Shown: one piece after another, positions 47,791 to 56,040 of the stretch
How positions within the stretch are numbered: position 1 is the first letter of the stretch
Layout of the letters: every line of letters starts with the position of its first letter
Source of the DNA: Rhodococcoides fascians A44A
Lineage (GTDB): Bacteria > Actinomycetota > Actinomycetes > Mycobacteriales > Mycobacteriaceae
DNA: 64,000 bases
NCBI RefSeq assembly: GCF_000760735.1
Contig: NZ_JMEX01000008.1
Span: 714,018 to 778,017, forward strand
Direction of reading: 5' to 3'
The notes under the pieces: model-generated
Told to the model about the DNA's origin: nothing
Databases searched by the model: none
What the model saw: the letters and a program-made list of their open reading frames with translations, nothing else
Position numbers and translations under genes: made by a program

Positions 47791-48264
47791 ATGCCCCGGC
47801 TACTTCACCCGAACGCAGCCCACGTCGCGGACATTCTGATCTCGCGCGGACACCACGGCGTCGTCGTCACCTCGCCCGAGCCGACACCGACGGCCGAGGC
47901 CGCCGCTGAATCGTTGGGTGTCGCCGTCGGCGCGATCGTGAAATCGCTGGTCTTCCTGCTCGACGACGATCCGGTTCTTCTGCTCGTGTCGGGTGCGCAT
48001 CAGGTGAACCTGGAGGCGACAGGCGCCCGCCTCGACGGAACGTTGACGCGTGCCCCGCTCGACCTCGTCAAGCACGCGACCGGGCAGCCGATCGGCGGCA
48101 TCGCGCCCGTCGGGCACCCCACCAACCTGCCCACCTACGTGGACGAGTCGCTGGCCGAACACAAAGAACTGTGGGCGGCGGCGGGGCATCCGAACACTGT
48201 CTTCCGGACCACCAGCGCGGAACTACTGCGCATCACCGCAGGACTCGCGGTCGACGTCACCTGA
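47791..48264 (+). CDS. YbaK/EbsC-family Cys-tRNA(Pro) deacylase-like protein
   Basis: 157-aa aminoacyl-tRNA editing domain. GVAVGAIVKSLVFLLDDDPVLLLVSGAHQVN contains the conserved Lys of YbaK-type deacylases, and PIGGIAPVGHP is the GxxxP loop. It probably clears misacylated tRNA in trans. The ATG at 47791 is 35 bases after alc, so possibly co-transcribed. Confidence 0.9.
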   Translation: MPRLLHPNAAHVADILISRGHHGVVVTSPEPTPTAEAAAESLGVAVGAIVKSLVFLLDDDPVLLLVSGAHQVNLEATGARLDGTLTRAPLDLVKHATGQPIGGIAPVGHPTNLPTYVDESLAEHKELWAAAGHPNTVFRTTSAELLRITAGLAVDVT

Positions 48265-48295
48265 ACGCGTGACCCGACCGCGAGGGTGACCTGGA

Positions 48296-48805
48296 TCAGG
48301 ACGCCAGCACTCGGCTGCGACGAGCGACGCCTGCACCTTCGAGAACTGCATCCGCTGCGAACACCACGCCGCGGTCCTCCAGCCACGGCACGACGCCGTC
48401 GGCGACGCGGTCCAGATTCCGGGACGTGGGCCCGACGGGCAGGAGGGTCACACCGTCGGCGACGTCGGCGGCCTTGACATCGGCGATCAGGCCGGCCAGT
48501 CCGGAGGGTGTGCCGACATAGCGAATCGACCCGGGCACCGTAGGCGCGTCGAGGGCCGCGAACTCGCGGCGAGCCGTCCTCGCGTCGTCGGCGATGTGGA
48601 TTTCGATGTCGAGGAACACGGCGACGCTGTCCGCGTCTTTGCCCGCCTCGACGGCCTCGGCGCGGGCACGAGCTCGTGCCTGCTGCCCTTCACGAAGGTC
48701 TGCGGCTTCGATCCGCACGATCGTCTCGGTGGGGGCTGCGTCGGTGATTTCGGTCCACTGCGACGGGTGGACGAGTGCTACGCGTACGGCTGAACTGTTC
48801 GACAT
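48296..48805 (-). CDS. C-terminal-half luciferase-like flavin monooxygenase (LLM) domain protein
   Basis: 169 aa. It aligns by eye only with the C-terminal half of LLM flavin-dependent monooxygenases: RARARAEAVEAGKDADSV, RYVGTPSGLAGLIADV, ADGVTLLPVGP and DRVADGVVPWLEDRG. The flavin-binding N-terminal half is absent, yet the ATG has its own Shine-Dalgarno (AGAAGGAC, 9 bases upstream). So this is a short gene rather than a broken one, or a long-settled fragment. The SD GAAGG can pair with CCTTC just before the ATG. It is downstream of a Cys-codon leader peptide and a SAM-riboswitch-controlled gene. Catalysis alone is doubtful. Confidence 0.75.
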   Translation of the reverse strand: MSNSSAVRVALVHPSQWTEITDAAPTETIVRIEAADLREGQQARARARAEAVEAGKDADSVAVFLDIEIHIADDARTARREFAALDAPTVPGSIRYVGTPSGLAGLIADVKAADVADGVTLLPVGPTSRNLDRVADGVVPWLEDRGVVFAADAVLEGAGVARRSRVLAS

Positions 48806-48851
48806 GAAGGTGAAGTCCTTCTGGTGCAAGCAGGGATATGACGGCTGAGGC

Positions 48852-48947
48852 CTAGCCCGAACGCCTACACGACCCCGAGGCGGTACGGCACAGATCGACG
48901 TAGCGATCCGACCAGAGTCCGCTCTGCGACAGAGCAATTGCTGTCAT
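48852..48947 (-). CDS. Putative sulfur-operon leader peptide (DLCRxxSxxC type)
   Basis: 31-codon ORF whose ATG overlaps the stop of the upstream aminotransferase gene (ATGA). The central part DRYVDLCRTASGSC matches the R-H/Y-V/I-D-L-C-R-x-x-S-x-x-C core of the short actinobacterial proteins annotated as putative leader peptides, found upstream of sulfur-metabolism genes. Cys codons are at positions 20 and 27. A hairpin (GCTCTG-TCG-CAGAGC, 48921-48935) lies inside it, and a second stem (CGCCT/AGGCG) encloses the second Cys codon. It ends 46 bases before the LLM-domain gene. Likely a translated attenuator reporting cysteine supply. Confidence 0.72.
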   Translation of the reverse strand: MTAIALSQSGLWSDRYVDLCRTASGSCRRSG

Positions 48948-50287
48948 GAAGCGATGCTAACCGTTTGTGTGGCGCATGGGGATCCCACGCCTGCGGCACC
49001 GTCGGCCAGATCGGGGAACGGGCGGGGATCCGGCACCGGATTCCACCATCCGCCGTCCTCCTCGTACGTCCAGGACGGTCCGTCGGTTGCGAGGGTCCGG
49101 ACCGCGTCGATCAGCCTGTCGACGTCGCCTCCGGAACTGCCGAGCCCCAGGCTGGCGCGTACGGCCCCGCCTGCGTGGCCGAGCCTGGACAGCAGTGGAT
49201 GCGCGCAGAACTTGCCGTCGCGCACACCGATTCCGTGCTCTGCCGACAGGTACGCGGCGATCTCGCCCGGGCCGTACCCGTCGACCGTGAATGTGACAAT
49301 GCCCACAGTGTCCGGTGCGTCGTTCCAGACCGTCAGAAGGCCGACGCCGTCGATCGACGACAGACCGTCGCGCAGACGGTCGGACAGTTCGCGCTCGTGC
49401 GAGATCGATCCTGCCGACTCGTGCCGAGCCAGCGCCTCGCATGCCGTGGCCAGTGCGACGACTCCCAGGACGTTCGGAGTTCCGGCCTCGTGCCGTGCGG
49501 GCACCGGCGCCCATTCGGTCCGATCGATCGAGACCGAGCGCACGGCGCCGCCTCCGGCGAGGTACGGCTCGGCCGCGTCGAGCCAGTCCCGCTTGCCGAC
49601 GAGGACGCCTGCACCGTGCGGCGCGTACAGCTTGTGGCCGGAGAACGCGAGGTAGTCGACACCCAGATCACCGATGTCGATGCGGCGATGCGGCACCAAC
49701 TGCGCGCCGTCGACGAGGATGCGCGCACCGTGCGAGTGCGCGAGCTCGGCCAGTTCGCGGATCGGCAGCACCTCTCCGGTGACGTTCGACGCGCCGGTGA
49801 TCGCCAGCAGCGCAGCGGGTTTCGTCTCCAGCTCGACCTCGATGCGCGTCAGCGTCTCGGCGATCGAGTCGGCGGCGACCACAACGCGACGATCCCTCCA
49901 CGGCAACAGGTTCGCGTGGTGCTCGATGTCCAGCACCACGGTGTCACCCGGTACACATCCCGCGAGCAGGTTCAGCGAATCCGTGGTGTTCCTGGTGAAG
50001 ACGACGACCGAATCCGGTTGTGCGCCCACGAAATCGGACACCGTCACCCGGGCCTTCTCGTACGCGGCCGTGCACACACGGGATGCGTACCCGGCTCCGC
50101 GGTGCACGCTCGAGTAGTACGGAAGCAACTCGGCGATCCGTGCGGTGACCTCGGCGAGCGCAGGCGCGCTGGCCGCGTAGTCGAAATTGGCGTATGTGCA
50201 ACTCGTTCCGTCGACCAGCGGGACCTGAAGGTCAGCTCCGCTGACGGCCGCGAAAGACGCACACGAGTTGTTCAGAACAGCAGTCAT
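48944..50287 (-). CDS. Class V aminotransferase (cysteine desulfurase-like)
   Basis: 447-aa PLP enzyme of the SufS/CsdA type. The Schiff-base Lys is in YLAFSGHKLYAPHG, and the PLP-phosphate and ring contacts are in ARILVDGAQLVPHRRID and EHHANLLPWRD. YANFDYAASAPALAEV opens the fold. The exact substrate is unclear: the Cys loop of cysteine desulfurases is not obvious, though FCAHPLL holds a Cys at a comparable position. The ATG has AAGGGG 9 bases upstream, which is locked in a hairpin. SAM-IV riboswitch control points to sulfur amino-acid metabolism. The leader peptide and LLM genes follow. Confidence 0.88.
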   Translation of the reverse strand: MTAVLNNSCASFAAVSGADLQVPLVDGTSCTYANFDYAASAPALAEVTARIAELLPYYSSVHRGAGYASRVCTAAYEKARVTVSDFVGAQPDSVVVFTRNTTDSLNLLAGCVPGDTVVLDIEHHANLLPWRDRRVVVAADSIAETLTRIEVELETKPAALLAITGASNVTGEVLPIRELAELAHSHGARILVDGAQLVPHRRIDIGDLGVDYLAFSGHKLYAPHGAGVLVGKRDWLDAAEPYLAGGGAVRSVSIDRTEWAPVPARHEAGTPNVLGVVALATACEALARHESAGSISHERELSDRLRDGLSSIDGVGLLTVWNDAPDTVGIVTFTVDGYGPGEIAAYLSAEHGIGVRDGKFCAHPLLSRLGHAGGAVRASLGLGSSGGDVDRLIDAVRTLATDGPSWTYEEDGGWWNPVPDPRPFPDLADGAAGVGSPCATQTVSIAS

Positions 50288-50297
50288 GACAAATAAC

Positions 50298-50454
50298 CCC
50301 TTGTCGATCAAGGGACCCGACGTACCTGTCGGAAATCGAGTCCGCGCTTGCTGCACCGGTTTTCCGGCGCCAGCCAGGTCGTCACCCGGAGCACCCCACC
50401 GCGGAGGAGGGTTGCCGACCAGCAAGCCGGGGCTCGATGCTGGTACTCATGACC
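50298..50454 (-). ncRNA. SAM-IV riboswitch with RBS-sequestering expression platform
   Basis: On the minus strand from 50454 the leader reads GGTCATGAG..CCAGC, then GCCCCGGCTTGCTGGTCGGC, CAACCCTCCTCCGCGGTGGG and TGCTCCGGGTGACGACC, ending with GCAAGCGCGGACTCG (to 50337). These are the conserved SAM-IV aptamer blocks, in order, including the pseudoknot segment. Downstream, CCCTTG (50309-50314) and CAAGGG (50298-50303) form a hairpin whose right arm contains the AAGGGG Shine-Dalgarno of the aminotransferase gene. SAM binding would thus favour closing the RBS. No U-rich terminator is seen, so control is probably translational. Confidence 0.9.
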
Positions 50455-50681
50455 TGAAAAGAGGATGGCAAACGCGGCGAGGGATTGTCAACCTCCCAGG
50501 TAGGAAACCCTTCGACAGGGGCGAACGGGGCCCTTCCTAGTAGAATCCGCGCAATGCCGAGCTACGACTTGTGTCGGAAGGGGACAGCCGAGACTGTTCA
50601 CCTTCTGGACAACCGAACATGAGATAACGACGCGCGACGTTCGTTCGAATTTCGGTACCACACGAGAAGAAGGACACCCGG

Positions 50682-53600
50682 TTGTCTGTGCAATCACCAT
50701 CGGAAACGGCCGACACCCGCAACGGGGTTCCGCCCGAGTTCCTGCGCGGTGAGCGTGCTCCACAGGAACGCACGCTCATCGACATCCTGCGGTCCACGAC
50801 GTCGCAGTTTCCCGACGCACCGGCCATCGACGACGGCACCGTCTCCGTCAGCTACCGCGAACTGCTCGAGGACATCGACGAAGGCGCTCAGTGGCTGGCC
50901 AGGGCCGGCGTCCGGCGCGGCGATCGCGTCGGCATCCGGATGCCGTCCGGTTCCTTCTCCCTGTACGTAGCGATTCTGTCGATCCTGAACGCAGGCGCCG
51001 CCTACGTGCCGGTCGACGCCGACGACCCCGACGAGCGGGCCGAGCTCGTCTTCGGCGAGGCCAAGGTGACCGCCGTCGTCACGGCAGGCGGTATCGCCGC
51101 CGGTACGGCCGAGAAGCAGGACACCCCCGCCCCTGATGCTCTGACGACCCCGACTCCCGACGACGACGCGTGGGTCATCTTCACCTCCGGCTCCACCGGC
51201 ACCCCGAAGGGTGTTGCGGTCAGTCATCGCAACGCGGCGGCGTTCGTCGACGCCGAAGCTCGGATGTTCATGCAGGACGATCCGCTGGGACCGGGCGACC
51301 GTGTCCTCGCCGGCTTGTCGGTGGCTTTCGACGCCTCGTGCGAAGAGATGTGGCTGGCGTGGCGGCACGGTGCATGCCTGGTGCCCGCTCCCCGGTCCCT
51401 GGTGCGCAGTGGATTCGATCTCGGGCCGTGGCTGGTGTCCCGCGACATCTCCGTCGTCTCGACCGTCCCGACGCTCGCTGCCCTGTGGCCTGCCGTCGCG
51501 TTGGAAGCCGTCCGGCTGCTGATCTTCGGCGGAGAAGCGTGCCCGCCGGAACTGGCCGAGCGCCTCGCCGTCGACGGCCGCGAGGTGTGGAACACCTACG
51601 GACCCACCGAGGCCACCGTCGTCGCCTGCGCGTCGATCATGGACGGCAAGGGACCCGTTCGGATCGGCCTCCCGCTCGACGGGTGGGATCTGGCCGTCGT
51701 CGACGGGTCGGGCCACCCTGTTGCCGTCGGCGAAGTCGGTGAGCTGGTGATCGGCGGCGTCGGCCTCGCCCGCTATCTCGACCCGGCCAAGGACGCCGAG
51801 AAGTACGCGCCGATGCCGACGCTCGGATGGGACCGCGCCTACCGCAGCGGCGACCTGGTGAAGCTCGAGCTCGAAGGCCTGCTGTTCCAGGGCCGCGCCG
51901 ACGATCAGATCAAGTTGGGCGGCCGACGCATCGAGCTCGGTGAGATCGACAACGCACTGCAGGCGCTTCCCGGTGTCGGCGGTGCGGCCGCTGCCGTGCG
52001 CAAGACCGGCGCAGGCAACTCGGTGCTCGTCGGCTATCTGGCCAGCACCGATCCTCACTTCGACCTGGAAGCTGCTCGCCGGATTCTGGCCGAACAGTTG
52101 CCGTCGGCACTCGTTCCGCGGCTCGCGCTCGTCGAGGAAATGCCGACGAGGACGTCGGGCAAGGTGGACCGCAACGCCCTGCCGTGGCCGTTGCCCGGCA
52201 TGGGTGAGGGCTCCGATCTCGCCGGCACCGCAGGATGGGTCGCCGAGCTGTGGACCAACATCCTCGGCGCGCAGGTCTCCGACGAGAACGCGGACTTCTT
52301 CCAGAACGGCGGCGGATCCCTGTCCGCGGCTCAGCTGGTGACGGCACTGCGCGAGCGATTCCCGGAGATCACCGTCGCGCAGCTCTACGACCACCCTCGT
52401 CTCGGGTCGCTCGCACGCTATCTCGACGAGTTGAAGCCGCCCGTCGAAGTGGTTCCGCGTGAAGTCGAGCCGACGTCCAGGTCGGCCCAGTGGACGCAGA
52501 TCGCGGCCACGGTCCCGCTGACGACGTTGACGGGTCTGCAGTGGATCACGTGGCTGGGGATCCTGTTCAACGTGATGAGCTGGTTCGCCGAGGTTCCGTG
52601 GGCGCCGACGGTGTCGTGGTGGTGGATTCTGGTCGCGTTCGTCGCGTTCATCACTCCGGTCGGCCGCATGGCGATCTCGGTCGTCGGTTCGCGCGTCCTG
52701 CTGGCCGGTCTGAAGCCCGGCGCGTATCGACGCGGCGGTAGCGCACACATTCGTCTGTGGACCGCGACGAGGCTGACCGACGCCAGTGGCGCCTCCAACC
52801 TGTCCGGTGCTCCGTGGATGGTCTACTACGCCCGCGCGCTCGGCGCGAAGATCGGCAAGGGCGTCGACCTGCACACCCTTCCCCCGGTGACCGGGATGCT
52901 CGAGCTGGGCGACGGTTGTTCGGTCGAACCGGAAGTGGATCTCAGCGGCCACTGGATCGACGGCGACATCGTCTACATCGGCGGTATCAAGATCGGTGCG
53001 GGCGCTACCGTCGGGGCTCGGTCCACACTCCTGCCGGGCACGACCGTCGGCAAGAACGCCGTGGTGAGTGCGGGCTCGGCCGTCGTCGGCCGGGTCAAGG
53101 CGGGGCAGCTGTGGGCCGGATCGCCCGCGCAGAAGGTCGGCAAGGCCGAGCATCCGTGGCCGGAGGAGACTCCCCCGCGGGCCACGCGCTGGGTCCTCGC
53201 CTACGGTGTCGCGTCGCTGATGCTGTCCGGGATGGCGATCTTCTCCCTCGGTGTGTCTCTCGTACTGATGGGGTGGTGGCTGCACACCGCGACGACCCTG
53301 CTGGGTGCCGTCGGGCGCGCGGCGATCATGCTTCCGGTCGCCACGCTCGTCTCGCTCGGTGTGTTCGCGCTGATCACTCTGGTGGCGGTCCGCCTGCTCG
53401 GCATCGGCCTCACCGAGGGATATCACCCGGTACGGAGCCGCATCGGCTGGCAGGTGTGGGCGACCGAACGCTTGATGGACTCGGCCCGCACGTTCCTGTT
53501 CCCGCTGTACGCGTCGCTGCTCACGCCCCACTGGCTGCGGTTGCTGGGCGCGAAGATCGGCAAGGACGTCGAGGCATCGACCGTGCTGATGATTCCCAAG

Positions 53601-54680
53601 TTCACGACCGTCGCCGACGGCGCATTCCTGGCCGACGACACGATGGTCGCGAGCTACGAGCTCGGTGGCGGGTGGATGCACCTGGGTGACGCGAAGGTCG
53701 GCAAGCGTGCGTTCCTCGGCAACTCCGGGATGACCGGGCCGGGCCGCACCGTACCGAAGAACGGCCTCGTCGCGGTCCTGTCGGCGACGCCGGACAAGGC
53801 GAAATCCGGATCCTCGTGGCTCGGCAGCCCGCCGGTGAGGTTGCGCCGGGCAGCGGGCCGGGCCGACTCGTCGCGCACGTTCGATCCGCCGGTGAAGCTG
53901 AAGATCGCGCGATCACTCGTCGAGACGTGCCGCCTGATCCCGGTGATGGTCACGTTCGGAATCGGGCTCGGCGTTCTGTTCGGGCTGACCGCCATCGCCG
54001 ACGCCGTGGGCTTCTGGCTGGCCGCGCTGCTCAGCGGCCTCGTCCTGCTGCTCGCCGGAGCTGTCGCGGCCGGAGTGTCGGCCGCCGCCAAATGGGTGTG
54101 GGTCGGCCGCATCGACAAGGTCGAGCATCCGTTGTGGAGTTCGTTCGTGTGGCGCAACGAGGTGGCCGACACGTTCGTCGAGACCGTTGCCGCACCGTGG
54201 TTCGCACGGGCCGCCGAGGGTACTGCTGTGCTGAACATGTGGTTGCGCTGGCTCGGCGCCGACATCGGACGCGGAGTGTGGTGTGAGACGTACTGGCTTC
54301 CGGAGGCTGATCTCGTGACTCTCGCCGACGGCGCGACCGTGAACCGAGGGTGCGTTGTGCAGACACACCTGTTCCATGATCGGATCATGTCCATGGACAG
54401 CGTCACTCTGGGACGAGGAGCAACCTTGGGACCGCACTGCGTCGCGTTGCCTGCCGCCGGTATCGGTGACGGCGCGACGGTCGGTCCTGCATCATTGGTC
54501 ATGCGCGGAGACACGGTTCCCCATCACACCCGTTGGCAGGGCAACCCCATCGCTCCCTGGGCCAAGGGCGACCCCTTCGCACGCATCGTGACCGCGGCCC
54601 CCGACGACAGTCGTTCCGGCGGGCTCCACTCCCCCCACGACAATCGTTCCGGCGGGCTCCACTCCGGGGCCGGCCTATGA
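50682..54680 (+). CDS. Pls/PosA-family NRPS-like membrane synthetase
   Basis: 1332 aa. Adenylation domain (about 35-505) with FTSGSTGTPKG, NTYGPTEATV, YRSGDL and RTSGKVDRNAL; a carrier-protein domain (about 520-590) with the phosphopantetheine Ser in FFQNGGGSLSAAQL; then three tandem soluble modules with hexapeptide-like turns (about 700-800, 945-1040, 1185-1290) separated by paired membrane helices. This is the architecture of poly-amino-acid synthetases such as epsilon-poly-lysine synthetase (A-T-TM with C1-C3). No classical condensation domain. Product unknown. TTG start at 50682 with AAGGA; GTG at 50688 possible. The last 25 residues come from a palindromic repeat. ATGA overlap with an M1 peptidase gene. 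Confidence 0.88.
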   Translation: MSVQSPSETADTRNGVPPEFLRGERAPQERTLIDILRSTTSQFPDAPAIDDGTVSVSYRELLEDIDEGAQWLARAGVRRGDRVGIRMPSGSFSLYVAILSILNAGAAYVPVDADDPDERAELVFGEAKVTAVVTAGGIAAGTAEKQDTPAPDALTTPTPDDDAWVIFTSGSTGTPKGVAVSHRNAAAFVDAEARMFMQDDPLGPGDRVLAGLSVAFDASCEEMWLAWRHGACLVPAPRSLVRSGFDLGPWLVSRDISVVSTVPTLAALWPAVALEAVRLLIFGGEACPPELAERLAVDGREVWNTYGPTEATVVACASIMDGKGPVRIGLPLDGWDLAVVDGSGHPVAVGEVGELVIGGVGLARYLDPAKDAEKYAPMPTLGWDRAYRSGDLVKLELEGLLFQGRADDQIKLGGRRIELGEIDNALQALPGVGGAAAAVRKTGAGNSVLVGYLASTDPHFDLEAARRILAEQLPSALVPRLALVEEMPTRTSGKVDRNALPWPLPGMGEGSDLAGTAGWVAELWTNILGAQVSDENADFFQNGGGSLSAAQLVTALRERFPEITVAQLYDHPRLGSLARYLDELKPPVEVVPREVEPTSRSAQWTQIAATVPLTTLTGLQWITWLGILFNVMSWFAEVPWAPTVSWWWILVAFVAFITPVGRMAISVVGSRVLLAGLKPGAYRRGGSAHIRLWTATRLTDASGASNLSGAPWMVYYARALGAKIGKGVDLHTLPPVTGMLELGDGCSVEPEVDLSGHWIDGDIVYIGGIKIGAGATVGARSTLLPGTTVGKNAVVSAGSAVVGRVKAGQLWAGSPAQKVGKAEHPWPEETPPRATRWVLAYGVASLMLSGMAIFSLGVSLVLMGWWLHTATTLLGAVGRAAIMLPVATLVSLGVFALITLVAVRLLGIGLTEGYHPVRSRIGWQVWATERLMDSARTFLFPLYASLLTPHWLRLLGAKIGKDVEASTVLMIPKFTTVADGAFLADDTMVASYELGGGWMHLGDAKVGKRAFLGNSGMTGPGRTVPKNGLVAVLSATPDKAKSGSSWLGSPPVRLRRAAGRADSSRTFDPPVKLKIARSLVETCRLIPVMVTFGIGLGVLFGLTAIADAVGFWLAALLSGLVLLLAGAVAAGVSAAAKWVWVGRIDKVEHPLWSSFVWRNEVADTFVETVAAPWFARAAEGTAVLNMWLRWLGADIGRGVWCETYWLPEADLVTLADGATVNRGCVVQTHLFHDRIMSMDSVTLGRGATLGPHCVALPAAGIGDGATVGPASLVMRGDTVPHHTRWQGNPIAPWAKGDPFARIVTAAPDDSRSGGLHSPHDNRSGGLHSGAGL
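54606..54671 (+). repeat. Two 33-bp palindromic repeats at the 3' end of the NRPS-like gene (locus E)
   Basis: Units at 54606-54638 and 54639-54671, opening GACAGTCGTTCCGG and GACAATCGTTCCGG, then GCGGG-CTCCACT. Right arms have drifted (CCCCC, CCGGG). Read in the gene frame they give DSRSGGLHSPH and DNRSGGLHSGA. The second unit ends six bases before the ATG of the coupled peptidase. Confidence 0.88.
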
Positions 54681-56023
54681 AATTCGGTGGCTCCAAGTTG
54701 GTGACGCCGACGTTCGACATCGACGGCGCAGACCCACCGATCGACGACTACCTGCCACAGAACGGCAATCGCGGCTACCGGGTGTCGCGGTACGAGTTGG
54801 ACCTCGAGTACAAGGTCGAGAGCAACCGGCTCGCCGGTAAGGCGAAGATCACGGCGGTCACCACCGACACCGTCTCGAAGTTCGCGTTCGATCTCGGCCC
54901 GGCACTGCGCGTGTCCAAGGTGACCGTCAACGGTTCACGGTCGGTGAAGTTCAGCCAGCACCGAGGCAAGCTCAAGATCACCCCCGCCAAGCCGGTTGCG
55001 TCGGGGGCGGCGCTGGTGGTGAACATTCAGTACAGCGGAACCCCGAAGCCCATCGACGGGTTCTGGGGCGAAGTGGGCTGGGACGAGCTCACCGAGGGTT
55101 CCATCGTCGCGAGTCAGCCGAACGGCGCGGCGTCGTGGTTTCCGTGCGACGACCACCCCGTGTCGAAGGCCAGTTACGGGATCACCATCACGACCGATTC
55201 GCCTTACTACGCCATCGCCAACGGGACACTGGTTCGCAAGCAGACTCGTGCCAGCCGCACCACGTGGGTGTACGAGCAGCCGGAGCCGATGGCCACCTAC
55301 CTCGCGACCATCCAGATCGGCCCGTACAGCCAGCACACCATCACCGAGTCTCCCGTCCGCATGAAAGCCGTGCTGCCGCACCGGCTCAGGCCCAATTTCG
55401 AGCACGACTTCGGCCGTCAACCGCAGATGATGGAGACCTTCACCCGCCTGTACGGTCCGTACCCGTTCGCCGCGTACACCGTGGTGGTCACCGACGACGA
55501 CCTCGAGATCCCCATCGAAGCGCAGGGACTGTCCATCTTCGGCGCCAATCACTGTTCCGGCACACGGTATTTCGAGCGGCTCGTGGCGCATGAGCTCGCC
55601 CATCAGTGGTTCGGCAACAGCCTCACTCTCGGCAAGTGGAAGGACATCTGGCTGCACGAGGGGTTCGCCTGTTACTCCGAGTGGATCTGGGCGGAGAACT
55701 CGGGAGGCTCGTCCGCAGCGGAGAAGGCCCGACGCGTACACACCATGCAGCGAGGGCTTCCGCGGGATCTGATTCTGGGAGATCCGGGGCCCGCGAAGAT
55801 GTTCGACGACCGTGTGTACAAGCGCGGCGCGTTGACGTTGCATGCGCTGCGCACCACCATCGGCGACGACAAGTTCTTCGAACTGATCCAGGAATGGACG
55901 TCGAAGTACCGCTATTCGACCGTCAGTACCGCCGATTTCACGGATCTGGCGTCGCGCTTCGGAGCCCCGCGGTCGCTGTGGGACGCCTGGCTGGGGCAGG
56001 AACAGCTGCCCGCTCTGCCGTAG
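54677..56023 (+). CDS. M1-family zinc aminopeptidase
   Basis: 448 aa. N-terminal beta domain (about 30-220) and thermolysin-like catalytic domain with H305-E-L-A-H309 and distal E328 (WLHEGFACYSEW). The GAMEN-type exopeptidase loop reads EAQGLS, a change seen in several short M1 enzymes. The large C-terminal helical domain of classical aminopeptidase N is missing, so this is a short form. The ATG overlaps the NRPS-like stop by ATGA, implying stoichiometric production; it may process or release the product of that synthetase. No signal peptide. Confidence 0.92.
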   Translation: MKFGGSKLVTPTFDIDGADPPIDDYLPQNGNRGYRVSRYELDLEYKVESNRLAGKAKITAVTTDTVSKFAFDLGPALRVSKVTVNGSRSVKFSQHRGKLKITPAKPVASGAALVVNIQYSGTPKPIDGFWGEVGWDELTEGSIVASQPNGAASWFPCDDHPVSKASYGITITTDSPYYAIANGTLVRKQTRASRTTWVYEQPEPMATYLATIQIGPYSQHTITESPVRMKAVLPHRLRPNFEHDFGRQPQMMETFTRLYGPYPFAAYTVVVTDDDLEIPIEAQGLSIFGANHCSGTRYFERLVAHELAHQWFGNSLTLGKWKDIWLHEGFACYSEWIWAENSGGSSAAEKARRVHTMQRGLPRDLILGDPGPAKMFDDRVYKRGALTLHALRTTIGDDKFFELIQEWTSKYRYSTVSTADFTDLASRFGAPRSLWDAWLGQEQLPALP

Positions 56024-56040
56024 TTCTCGAACCACGGCAA

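Noticed and set aside
50694..53681. A 995-codon open frame on the minus strand opposite the NRPS-like gene
   Set aside because: Arg/Asp/His-rich shadow typical of high-GC DNA; adenylation and carrier motifs lie on the plus strand.
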